64,000 nt of DNA from NCBI GenBank assembly GCA_045804265.1, contig JBJMNK010000090.1, positions 1 through 64,000 of the forward strand, written 5' to 3'. This document shows, piece after piece, positions 1-8,379 of the stretch. Within the stretch, counting starts at the first letter, position 1; the number at the start of each line of letters is the position of its first letter. Source of the DNA: JABFXC01 sp045804265. Lineage in GTDB: Bacteria; Gemmatimonadota; Gemmatimonadetes; Gemmatimonadales; Gemmatimonadaceae. Position numbers and translations under genes: made by a program. The notes below the pieces were generated by a model. The model was not told the DNA's origin. It saw nothing but the letters and a program-made list of their open reading frames with translations, and did not search any database.

Positions 1-79
1 AAATAATTCAAAACACTACGAAATACACAACTCACATTAATATCACCATTACGCAGGGAGATAGTCATCGACAATCACC

Positions 80-757
80 TTAGAAGAGCGGGATGATGTC
101 ATTCAGCGAATCATCGACCGATGCCTTCACACCCCAGGCGACGTAGCCGCTGAAGTGCTTGACCCGGCGGAAGACGATGTCGCGATCGATGTCGGCGTAC
201 GTCCGCAGCGCGTTGTCGGTGCTCGCCTCGTTCACGGTCAGGTCGAGCGTACCGTTCGGCATCCACTGCATGCCGAAGTCGGCGTAGTTGTCCGCGGTGA
301 TGTCGGCGCCCGCCTTCATCATCAGCCAGACGGTCTGGTTCGGGTCATCGGTCGGGACGAAGCGAACGGCCGGTGTGAAGTCGACCCAGGTCTGGCCTGC
401 GTCGTTGTGGCGAACTTCCGCATGGAAGTCCATCGCGTGGTCGAGCGGCTCGCACGGGTCATCCCAGTGATCCGGGCCGTAGCTCGACGTCGCAGGATCG
501 CAGATCGAGTGGTCCGGGAAGTAGACGGCGCTGCTGCCGAGCACGATCATGCCGCCCGATGGCGTCACCGTGAAGTCGGCCGAAAGCGAGTCTTCGGCGA
601 CGGCGTTGACGATCACGTCCAGCGAGGGGGCACCGGCAGGGCGAACGGTATGACGAACCGTCGGCGCTACCGCCTGATCAGCCGCAGAGCACGCTGCAAG
701 CAGCGCCACCGCGGAGAGCAGGGTTAGCCTCATGAACGAACGATTCGAGCGAAGCAT
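80..757 (-). CDS. Predicted lipoprotein of unknown function
   Basis: About 225 residues. A short charged n-region and a hydrophobic stretch end in the lipobox LLAAC, so the product should be lipidated and lie in the envelope. The mature part is rich in Asp and aromatic residues and contains WMPNGTLDLTVNE and, near the end, HFSGYVAWG. A similar Ser-Gly-Tyr-hydrophobic ending is familiar to me from secreted proteins of Gemmatimonadota-type genomes, but I cannot name a family. The ATG at 757 follows AGGA at a workable distance and puts the signal peptide at the N-terminus. An ATG at 784 preceded by AAGGGG would add nine residues that do not look like a signal peptide. No operon partner: the next gene (946-4128) is on the same strand, 189 bases upstream of the chosen start. 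Confidence 0.7.
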   Translation of the reverse strand: MLRSNRSFMRLTLLSAVALLAACSAADQAVAPTVRHTVRPAGAPSLDVIVNAVAEDSLSADFTVTPSGGMIVLGSSAVYFPDHSICDPATSSYGPDHWDDPCEPLDHAMDFHAEVRHNDAGQTWVDFTPAVRFVPTDDPNQTVWLMMKAGADITADNYADFGMQWMPNGTLDLTVNEASTDNALRTYADIDRDIVFRRVKHFSGYVAWGVKASVDDSLNDIIPLF

Positions 758-945
758 GGGGTAGTCCTGAAAGGGAGAGAACATGGCTTGCGGCCCCTTC
801 TAAAGCACGGCCCGTACCAGCACGCTCAACAGTCTGAGCAAATCACCTAACTGCAGTAATCGCAGCAGCTTGCTTCAGCGGACTCACCGGTGACGATTCT
901 GCCGGTTGTTGCTGGGATCGGTACTATTGACCGGTCACTAGGTCG

Positions 946-3900
946 TTATGTCCGAGCCAGAATGTCCTCAAGCTTTCGACCCATTTCGGCGTAGCCGAGC
1001 CCGCCAATTCGTGTGACGTAGGTCTCCAGAAGCTGCCGCATCCGGTCCTTCGCTACACCATACAACGATTCGGCACAGGCCGCTGTGAGCCATGCCGCAG
1101 TGTAGAGGTCGCTTCCCTCCGCCATCTCCAGCGCGTGCTCGAACCGACGCAGCGAATCTTCCGCGTTTCCGTCGCTGACCCCGACCTGGACGGCGAGCGC
1201 CTCGACCAATTCGCGCCCTTGGAACCAGTCCTTCCTGGACCGCATCCGTTCGGCTGCCGACTCGAATTTTTCCCGCGCCGGGTCGGTCTTTCCCTGCGCC
1301 AGCAGCGACAGCCCTGAGCCGGCGATCGCGCCGATCTCGACCTCCGAATGGCCGATCCGCTGCGCGAGCGACGCCGTGACGTCGTAGAGCTCCGCCGCCG
1401 AGTTGTACTCGTGCCGGTCGCGATCGAGGTTGGCGAGGTTGTAGAGCGCGTACAGCTGCCGCTCACTGTTCTTCGCCGCCGCGAACAGCGCGAGCGATTC
1501 TCCGAACAGCTCGCGTGCCCGCTCGAACTCACCCCCCTTCAGGTAGACGACGCCGAGGTTGAGCGCGGCGAGCCCCCACATGTCGGGCGCACCAGCCGTG
1601 CGCCCGATCGAGATCGCGGTGGTCAGGTGAACCTTCGCCTGCTCCCAGTCGCCGAGGATGATGTACGCGCCACCGAGGTTCGAGTGGCAGCGCACCTGGC
1701 CGCGGCGGTCGCCTAACGATTCCCACAATGCCAGCGCGCGCTTGTGGATCTCGAGCGCCTGCGGAGGCTGGTCCTGCTGAATCGCCGTCGCGAGCCGGAT
1801 CAGCGACTCGCCGAGCAGAGTCGGATCGGCCACCTGCTCAGCGAGCTTGACGCATTCCCACGCGACCTTCTCGCCTGCCTGCGTCTCGCCGAGCCGCCAG
1901 TGCGCATGCGACATCATGTTGAGCAGCGGTACGCGCTCGGCGATCGCACCTAACGCTTGCGCCTCGCCGTCCAGCGCCTTCGCCGCCAGCAGCGTCTTTC
2001 CGGCCGGCTGGCCCAGCAAGCCGCGCATCCGCTCGCGCATCACCCGCAATGAGAGCGATCGCTGCCGCTCTCCCTGTCCCTCGAACCACTCGATCGCCAG
2101 GTCGCAGAGCTCCTGTGCCTCGACGTACTGGCCGAGCGCCTCGTTGATCTGCGCCAGCCGAACGCGGACGTCGGCGAGGTGCGCCGGGCTCGCCGCGTTG
2201 CGCTCGGCGATGCGGAGGAACTCCGTTCCCTCGGTGTGCGCGTACACGCTCTTCGCGCGATCCGCAGCAAGGATCGCGTAGCGGTACGCCTGGTCCATGT
2301 TGCCGCCGCGATCGTAGTGCGTGGCGATCTCCGCCGCCGCATCGGGGGTCCGCCGCTCGAGCGCTTGCGCGACCCGCTCGTGCATCCGCCGAAGCCGCCG
2401 TGGATTCACCGAGTCGCGCAGCACCTCCGCCATCTTGCCGTGCGTGAAGGTGTAGCGATCGGCACCGCGCTCCGACGTCGCCTGCAGCACCGACGCGCGA
2501 ATTCCTTCGTCGACGGCGTCGAGCAGCTCCTCCTCGCTGCCGGCGCCGGCGTCGATCGCAAGATCGATGTCGAACTCGCGGCCGATCACCGCCGCCGTCG
2601 TCAGGATGGTCTGCGACTGCGCGCTCAGGCGCGACAACCGTCGCGAAATCAGGTCGCTGACGCCGACCGGCAGACGGAGCTCCGACACCGGCCGCCATTC
2701 CCACCGCTCGCCGGTGTACCAGACCGCGCCTTCGTCGACGAGCGTCCGCAATACCTGCACGACGAACAGCGGATTCCCCTCGGTGTGCCGGTAGAGGAAG
2801 GAAAGCAGCTCACGCCCGACATCCTGGCGGTGGAACGCGGCTTCGATCCACTGCTTCAGCTCATCGCGCGTGAGGCGCGACAGGTTCAACTCGTTGAACA
2901 GCTCGTTGCGCGAAAGCCTTCGGCGGCGCTCGAGCGTCTCGCCGTAGGTCTCCTCGGCGCGAATCGTCAGGCAGATGAGCAGCCGCTCGCTCTCGAGCTG
3001 TGGCACCAGGTACTCGAGCGCGTCCCACGACGCCGAATCGGCCCACTGCATGTCGTCGAGAATGATCGCGAGTGGACGCTCGCGCGCTGCGAGCCGGATG
3101 AACTCGGCGATTTCCTCGAGCAGCATGTACTTCGATCCGCCGCTCGCGTCCTCGAACGGGACGTCGTCGCCTAACGCTGGCACCAGCCGTGGGAGCTCGC
3201 GCCATGGATGCTTCGGGACGATGTCCAGGCGGCGGATCGCGGCGATGACCTCGGCCCACGGCGCGTATGGCGCCTGGACGTCCGCTTCGTGCGCGCGTCC
3301 GGTCACCAGCGAACCGGCGCGAAGCCGCACTTCCGGCTCGAGCTGCTTGAGGAGCGTGGTCTTGCCGACACCTGCTTCACCGCTGATCGCGACGACCTTC
3401 GGCTGCCCCTCTGCCGCCTGTTCGAGGAGCTTCACCATTCCGCGCAGCTCTTCGACGCGCCCGACGAAGCGTTCGATGCTCAGCGGGAGGTGGGTCGGCT
3501 CTTCGTCGGTGTTCGAGGCAATCGCGACGCCATCGCGTCCCTGGCGCTTGACCTGATAGAGAGCGCGGTCGGCGGCGGCGAAGATCGTGTCGTAGTCGTC
3601 GCCATGCTCGGGGAACGAGGCGACGCCCATCGAGGACGTGACCACGACGTTGCCCGGCCGGTCGCGAAGGAAGAAGGTATGGCCGCGAATGCCCGCGCAC
3701 ACGCGATCGGCGACTTCCCTCGCGCCTTCGCTCGGCGTATCGGGAAGGAGCGCGACAAACTCGTCGCCGGCGTAGCGCGCGGCCACATCCGAGCCACGAA
3801 GATTCTTGCGGATCAGCTCCGCGACTGCGACGAGCACGTCGTCGCCCTGCAGGTGACCGTAGGTGTCGTTGACGAGCTTAAAATTGTCGACGTCCATGAC

Positions 3901-4128
3901 GATCAGCGACACCGCGCGCCCTTCGGCGCGCGCCGTCTCGATTGCAGCCGTTGCAGCTTCGATGAACGTGCTGCGAAGCGGCAGGCGTGTCAGATCGTCA
4001 ATGCGGATGGGACACCTATGCAGGGCGTAGCGCGCCGCGCTGCCAGCGCGGTGTGGGAGAGGACAATCTACATACGACGTGCGGTCCGGCCACGCAACGT
4101 TCTGCGCAACCGAACCGCACGCCTCCAA
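946..4128 (-). CDS. GGDEF diguanylate-cyclase-like domain fused to a STAND/AAA ATPase and TPR array
   Basis: Predicted cytoplasmic signalling protein of 1060 residues. Residues 43-205 form a GGDEF domain with the signature AGDEF (120-124), a variant known in active cyclases. An RxxD inhibitory site (RGSD, 111-114) sits exactly five residues upstream of it. A P-loop NTPase follows, with Walker A GEAGVGKTT at 250-258 and Walker B LAIILDDMQWAD at 353-364. This resembles the AAA_16/MalT-type ATPase that usually follows class III adenylate cyclases. From about 630 to the end there are tetratricopeptide repeats. The likely output is c-di-GMP synthesis gated by ATP binding and a TPR-bound ligand or partner. 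The start is uncertain: no in-frame ATG precedes the GGDEF domain, and the reading frame opens with TTG at 4128 after a non-conserved-looking leader of about 40 residues. It lacks any transmembrane or PAS sensor. Confidence 0.85.
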   Translation of the reverse strand: MEACGSVAQNVAWPDRTSYVDCPLPHRAGSAARYALHRCPIRIDDLTRLPLRSTFIEAATAAIETARAEGRAVSLIVMDVDNFKLVNDTYGHLQGDDVLVAVAELIRKNLRGSDVAARYAGDEFVALLPDTPSEGAREVADRVCAGIRGHTFFLRDRPGNVVVTSSMGVASFPEHGDDYDTIFAAADRALYQVKRQGRDGVAIASNTDEEPTHLPLSIERFVGRVEELRGMVKLLEQAAEGQPKVVAISGEAGVGKTTLLKQLEPEVRLRAGSLVTGRAHEADVQAPYAPWAEVIAAIRRLDIVPKHPWRELPRLVPALGDDVPFEDASGGSKYMLLEEIAEFIRLAARERPLAIILDDMQWADSASWDALEYLVPQLESERLLICLTIRAEETYGETLERRRRLSRNELFNELNLSRLTRDELKQWIEAAFHRQDVGRELLSFLYRHTEGNPLFVVQVLRTLVDEGAVWYTGERWEWRPVSELRLPVGVSDLISRRLSRLSAQSQTILTTAAVIGREFDIDLAIDAGAGSEEELLDAVDEGIRASVLQATSERGADRYTFTHGKMAEVLRDSVNPRRLRRMHERVAQALERRTPDAAAEIATHYDRGGNMDQAYRYAILAADRAKSVYAHTEGTEFLRIAERNAASPAHLADVRVRLAQINEALGQYVEAQELCDLAIEWFEGQGERQRSLSLRVMRERMRGLLGQPAGKTLLAAKALDGEAQALGAIAERVPLLNMMSHAHWRLGETQAGEKVAWECVKLAEQVADPTLLGESLIRLATAIQQDQPPQALEIHKRALALWESLGDRRGQVRCHSNLGGAYIILGDWEQAKVHLTTAISIGRTAGAPDMWGLAALNLGVVYLKGGEFERARELFGESLALFAAAKNSERQLYALYNLANLDRDRHEYNSAAELYDVTASLAQRIGHSEVEIGAIAGSGLSLLAQGKTDPAREKFESAAERMRSRKDWFQGRELVEALAVQVGVSDGNAEDSLRRFEHALEMAEGSDLYTAAWLTAACAESLYGVAKDRMRQLLETYVTRIGGLGYAEMGRKLEDILART

Positions 4129-4197
4129 CCCCCGTGACGCGAATACCCCCGACCCGCGAAGATGTTCACGGTCGGTGAGCCGGGGACCGAAAGGGGG

Positions 4198-5322
4198 TCA
4201 GCGGGTGCCTGAACTCGCCTTCGCGTCGTCGCGCGCGAAGGGCGGCATCGCCGACCAGGCGGCCGGGTCCACGTCCTTGCCGTGGATGTAGATGCCGTAA
4301 TGGAGGTGCGGTCCTGTCGCGAGTCCGGTCGCTCCGACGCGGCCGATCCGCTTTCCGGCGGCGACCTGATCGCCTCGCCGCACGAGCGCGGTGTCGAGAT
4401 GGAAGTAGGTGCTCATGACTCCCTGGCCGTGATCGATCACGACCGTGCGCCCTGTCAGCACATATTCGCCGACATCCACCACGTTGCCCGCCGCCGGTGC
4501 GTTGACGCTCGACCCTTTCGACGCGGCGATGTCCACCCCCGCGTGTCGCCACGACGGGACGGCTGACGCCGACGAGTTGGTGTCCAGCCCGAAGGTGCCA
4601 CGCGTCTTCATGTCCGAACCCAGGCTGATCGCGCGCGACGAATCGGCAGCTCGATAATAGAAGCGCTCCACGCCGTAGCCGGCGCTCCGCGCCCCCTTCA
4701 GCGGGACGCCCCAGCTCCCGCGCCAGAGGCGCTGGTCGGATTCCGTCGCCAGTACTCCGCGCAGCGCGCGAGCATCACGCGCGACGTCGTTCGATCGCTT
4801 CACGAGCGCATAGTGCGCGGAGTCGAGGAACACGAGCTCGCGACCGAAGTCGCGGTCGGCGATGGTGACCTGTCGCGTGATGCGCCCCGCCGGCCGGTCG
4901 AAGGTGAGGGTGAACGTCCCTGCTGCCTCGTCAGCCGGAAGCGGCACGATCGCGAGGACCCCTTTGCTCACGCGCGCGCAGGGGAGCGTCGCTCCCTTCC
5001 AGCTGCATCGCGGAATGTCGGATGCCACTCCTTCCGCGAGCGCGAAGAGGACGCCGCCGCGCACTGGCCGATCAGGGAAGATCGTGACGACGCCGCTGTC
5101 GCGAAGCGTCTGCATCGCCAGCGATTCCGGCGGTGCGGCCGGCACGCCACTCGTCGCGCTTGTATCCGTGCCGGCGACGCTCGTCGCAGTCGTGACGAGG
5201 GTCGTCGTGTCCTGCTTCGACTTGCTGCTGACGATCTCGCAGCCAGCGCTGATGACGACCGCACAGGCGACAGCGAAAACGAGCGCTCGTCGTGCGAACG
5301 GTGATGGTGAGGCTGTGGGCAT
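4198..5322 (-). CDS. M23-family zinc metallopeptidase lipoprotein (LytM/murein endopeptidase type)
   Basis: 374 residues from the ATG at 5322; longer upstream in-frame extensions would bury the signal peptide. The N-terminus has a hydrophobic segment and the lipobox SAGC, giving an envelope-anchored lipoprotein. The C-terminal 115 residues are a LytM (peptidase M23) domain. Zinc ligands are visible in HAGVD (260-264) and GPHLHYG (His339, His341). Such enzymes cut the peptide cross-links of peptidoglycan, or act as activators when degenerate; here the ligand set looks complete. The middle region (about 60-250) is not recognised and may be a beta-rich substrate or partner domain. The gene is divergent from the DUF1800 gene across a 112-base gap and lies 69 bases upstream of the GGDEF/STAND gene on the same strand. 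Confidence 0.88.
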   Translation of the reverse strand: MPTASPSPFARRALVFAVACAVVISAGCEIVSSKSKQDTTTLVTTATSVAGTDTSATSGVPAAPPESLAMQTLRDSGVVTIFPDRPVRGGVLFALAEGVASDIPRCSWKGATLPCARVSKGVLAIVPLPADEAAGTFTLTFDRPAGRITRQVTIADRDFGRELVFLDSAHYALVKRSNDVARDARALRGVLATESDQRLWRGSWGVPLKGARSAGYGVERFYYRAADSSRAISLGSDMKTRGTFGLDTNSSASAVPSWRHAGVDIAASKGSSVNAPAAGNVVDVGEYVLTGRTVVIDHGQGVMSTYFHLDTALVRRGDQVAAGKRIGRVGATGLATGPHLHYGIYIHGKDVDPAAWSAMPPFARDDAKASSGTR

Positions 5323-5434
5323 TTTGGTTCCGAGTTGGGGGTGCGTAGCGAGTCGGGGCAAGAGGGGGGCCAGCCGGACCCGAGCGCTGCACACGCCTGT
5401 TAACGTCGACGACGACGAGGCGTCCAATCGTCAT

Positions 5435-7027
5435 ATGCGACAGCATGTGAAGAACGTGCGCAGCACCGCTTCGATGCTGGTGGCAGCGACGCTGGCGATC
5501 AGCGGTTGCAGCGCGGTCCGTCACGATCCCGCACCGATCCCCGGCGGCGAGGCGCTTGCGGCGAGCGCGGGTCGCGAGCTCGCGGCGGACGAGCAGGCGC
5601 GCCACGTCCTCGACAGGCTGGCATTCGGCGCTCGTCCCGGCGATGTCGAGCGGGTACGTGCGCTGGGTGCCGACCGATGGATCGCGCAGCAGCTTCATCC
5701 CGAGCGCATCGACGACAGCCCGGCCGATCGCCTCGCCAGCTCGCTGACGAACCCGTTCACCTCGCCGTCGGACGTGCTCGGCGACATCATGCCTAACGGT
5801 CAGGGAGACACGACCGCGCGCCGGCAATTGCGACAGCGCTACGCCGAGGCAGGACGCGCGGTGCAGACCGCGCGACTCGTTCGCGCCGTCGGAAGCGAGC
5901 GGCAGCTCCAGGAAGAGCTGGTCGACCTGTGGGCCAATCACTTCAGTGTGTTCGCGGGCAAGGGACCGGTTCGGCTCTACCTCGCGCAGTACGAAGAAGA
6001 CGCTATCCGGCCTCATGTCCTCGGCAAGTTCCGCGACCTACTCGGCGCAGTCGCGCATAGCCCGGCAATGCTGTTCTACCTCGACAACTGGCAGAGCGTG
6101 GCCGACTCTCTGCATCCGACCCTCGCGAACCGGGGCGGCAATGGCACGACGGGTTTTCGCCGAGGCGGCGCTCGTGTCGGGATCGGCCGGCGTGGAATCG
6201 GGCGCGGCGGGATCGGGCGCGGCGCTCCGCAGATACGAATTCCGGCCGCCGGTCCCGGCGCCGTACCGCGGGGCGCAGGGACACAACCGGCGAACGAACC
6301 CCGGCGGCCGCGCGGCGTGAACGAGAACTACGCGCGTGAATTGATGGAGCTGCACACGTTAGGCGTCGATGGCGGCTACACGCAGCAGGACGTGATCGAG
6401 GTCGCACGCGCGTTCACCGGCTGGTCGATCGCCGCGCCGCGGGCGGGCGGTGGCTTCGTCTTCCGGCCGGCGATGCACGACGCCGGCGAGAAGCACGTGC
6501 TCGGCCAGGTGATCCCCGCGGGCGGCGGCGAGGAGGACGGGGACCGCGTGCTCGACATCCTCGCGCGCTCGCCGGCCACGGCGCGGATGGTGGCGACTGT
6601 GCTTGCGCGGCGATTCGTGAGCGACGACCCGCCGGCGAGCGTGGTCGACCGGGCCGCGACCACATACATGAAGACCGATGGCGACCTGCGCGAGGTCGTT
6701 CGCGTCATCGTGACCAGCCCCGAGTTCTTCTCGCGCGCGGCATGGCACGCGAAGGTGAAGTCGCCGCTCGAGCTGGTCGCGAGCACGATGCGGGCGGCGA
6801 ACGCGCCGGCCGACAGTACGCCGCGGCTCGCGCGCGCGGTCGCGCAACTTGGCGAGCCGCTTTACGGACACCAGACGCCTAACGGCTGGCCCGAGCACAG
6901 CAACGAGTGGCTCAGTGCGGGGTCGATCGCCGACCGCGTGAACTTCATCGCCATGATCGCTGCCCGACCCCAGGTGGGGGACTCGCTCCGTGCCGTGCTC
7001 GAGTCGCCGGATTTTCAGAGGAGATGA
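5435..7027 (+). CDS. DUF1800 family lipoprotein
   Basis: 530 residues from the ATG at 5435. A hydrophobic N-terminus ends in the lipobox AISGC, so the product is predicted to be exported and lipidated. DUF1800 hallmarks are present: an N-terminal helix with LDRLAFGARPGDV, LVDLWANHFSVF, then NENYARELMELHTLGV and DVIEVARAFTGW. Between about residues 236 and 290 a Gly/Arg-rich low-complexity insert interrupts the domain. It includes two adjacent 15-base repeats (6194-6208 and 6209-6223) encoding Gly-Ile-Gly-Arg-type units. DUF1800 genes are typically followed by a DUF1501 gene, as here, where the stop codon overlaps the next start (ATGA at 7024-7027). The biochemical role of the pair is not established. 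It is common in Planctomycetes, Verrucomicrobia and Gemmatimonadota. Confidence 0.9.
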   Translation: MRQHVKNVRSTASMLVAATLAISGCSAVRHDPAPIPGGEALAASAGRELAADEQARHVLDRLAFGARPGDVERVRALGADRWIAQQLHPERIDDSPADRLASSLTNPFTSPSDVLGDIMPNGQGDTTARRQLRQRYAEAGRAVQTARLVRAVGSERQLQEELVDLWANHFSVFAGKGPVRLYLAQYEEDAIRPHVLGKFRDLLGAVAHSPAMLFYLDNWQSVADSLHPTLANRGGNGTTGFRRGGARVGIGRRGIGRGGIGRGAPQIRIPAAGPGAVPRGAGTQPANEPRRPRGVNENYARELMELHTLGVDGGYTQQDVIEVARAFTGWSIAAPRAGGGFVFRPAMHDAGEKHVLGQVIPAGGGEEDGDRVLDILARSPATARMVATVLARRFVSDDPPASVVDRAATTYMKTDGDLREVVRVIVTSPEFFSRAAWHAKVKSPLELVASTMRAANAPADSTPRLARAVAQLGEPLYGHQTPNGWPEHSNEWLSAGSIADRVNFIAMIAARPQVGDSLRAVLESPDFQRR

Positions 7028-8313
7028 CGATGCAGCGACGAATTTTTCTCAAGTCCGGCGCACTCGCGCTGGTGACGATGGGGTTGAGCCCGCGCTTTCT
7101 TCGCCGTGCCGTCCTCTTCGCCGAGCAGCGCGGCGCAGCGCGAGGGAAGACGTTGATCTGCCTCTTCCAGCGCGGGGCAGCCGACGCACTCAACGTCGTC
7201 GTTCCTCATGGAGATCCGTTCTACTATTCGTTGCGCCCGTCGATCGCGATCGCCGCGCCGGCGCACGCCGCGGGGGCGGAGGCGGCGCTCGACCTCGACG
7301 GTTTCTTCGGGCTGCACCCGGCGCTCGCGCCGCTGATGCCACTGTATCGCCGCGGGCTGCTCGCGCCAATTCACGCTGTCGGCAGCCCCAGCTCCACGCG
7401 GTCGCACTTCGACGCGCAGGACTTCATGGAGACGGCGACCCCCGACGACAAGAGCACGCGCGACGGCTGGCTCAATCGCCTGCTCGCGGCGACCGACCAC
7501 GAAGCGTCGGTGCGACTGGCCGCGGCGGCCGGAAACGCCGCAACGCCCGCGGCGCTGCGTGGAATTGCGTTGGCCGCGCAGCCGCCGCGCGCACTTGACG
7601 GCCCGGCACCCACGATCGCGCTCCACTCGCTCGAGGAGCTTCGCATCCGCGCCGGTGGCCCGGACGGAGCGCGTCTCGAAAGTCTGTACCAGACCATGGG
7701 CGCGGATCTCGTTCACGGCGACGGCGCCGACGCGCGTGAGGCGACGCGAATCCTTCGCGGGCTCGATCCGTCAGCGTACATCGCATCCAACGGCGCCACC
7801 TACCCTCGCAGCGACTTCGGCCGCCGGCTCGAGCAGATCGCGCAGCTGGTGAAGGCGGATGTCGGCATGGAGATCGCCTTCGCCGACGTGGGCGGGTGGG
7901 ACACGCATGTCAACCAGGGCGGCGCGACCGGGCAGCTGGCGGGGCGACTCGATGACTTCGCGCAATCGATCGCGGCGCTGGTCACCGATCTCGGCGAGCG
8001 GATGAGCGACGTCGTGATCCTCACGATGTCCGAGTTCGGCCGGATGGCGCGCGAGAATGGCAATCGCGGCACCGACCACGGTCATGCGGGGGCGATGTTC
8101 GCGATCGGCGGCAGCGTGAAGGGGGGTCGCGTCTACAGCCGCTGGCCCGGGCTTGGTCCCGACCAGCTCTACGAGGGACGTGACCTCGCGCTCACGACTG
8201 ATTTCCGCTCGGTGTTCGCCGAAATCGCCGAGCGGCACATGGGCGCGGCGCGGAGCGAGGCGCTGTTCCCCGGCTTCGCGCCGGCCGCCGGGTCGTCGTT
8301 AGGCATCGTCTGA
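7024..8313 (+). CDS. DUF1501 family protein with Tat signal
   Basis: 429 residues. The N-terminus carries a twin-arginine motif (RRIFLK) followed by a hydrophobic stretch, predicting export of a folded protein by the Tat system. The body is a DUF1501 domain, distantly related to the alkaline-phosphatase/sulfatase fold. It has FADVGGWDTHVNQGG, VVILTMSEFGRMARENGN and GTDHGHAGAMFAIGG, where the His and Asp residues are the expected metal-ligand candidates. The start at 7024 overlaps the stop of the DUF1800 gene and is preceded by GAGGAG, so the two are translationally coupled and probably act together in the envelope. The final codons include the CGTTAGGC octamer at 8298. Confidence 0.92.
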   Translation: MTMQRRIFLKSGALALVTMGLSPRFLRRAVLFAEQRGAARGKTLICLFQRGAADALNVVVPHGDPFYYSLRPSIAIAAPAHAAGAEAALDLDGFFGLHPALAPLMPLYRRGLLAPIHAVGSPSSTRSHFDAQDFMETATPDDKSTRDGWLNRLLAATDHEASVRLAAAAGNAATPAALRGIALAAQPPRALDGPAPTIALHSLEELRIRAGGPDGARLESLYQTMGADLVHGDGADAREATRILRGLDPSAYIASNGATYPRSDFGRRLEQIAQLVKADVGMEIAFADVGGWDTHVNQGGATGQLAGRLDDFAQSIAALVTDLGERMSDVVILTMSEFGRMARENGNRGTDHGHAGAMFAIGGSVKGGRVYSRWPGLGPDQLYEGRDLALTTDFRSVFAEIAERHMGAARSEALFPGFAPAAGSSLGIV

Positions 8314-8379
8314 CGCGCAGCGGCAGCCGATAAGCCGCAGCCGGGAAGTGATCGTTAGGCGCGGGCGCCGCGGCGGGGA

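Noticed and set aside
2179..3174. 331-residue frame antisense to the GGDEF-STAND gene
   Set aside because: Shadow frame: Arg/Leu-rich, no domain, and the opposite strand has clear Walker and TPR motifs.
8314..8379. Terminator between DUF1501 and PBP1A genes
   Set aside because: Only a 5-base GCGGC/GCCGC stem is seen, too weak to call.
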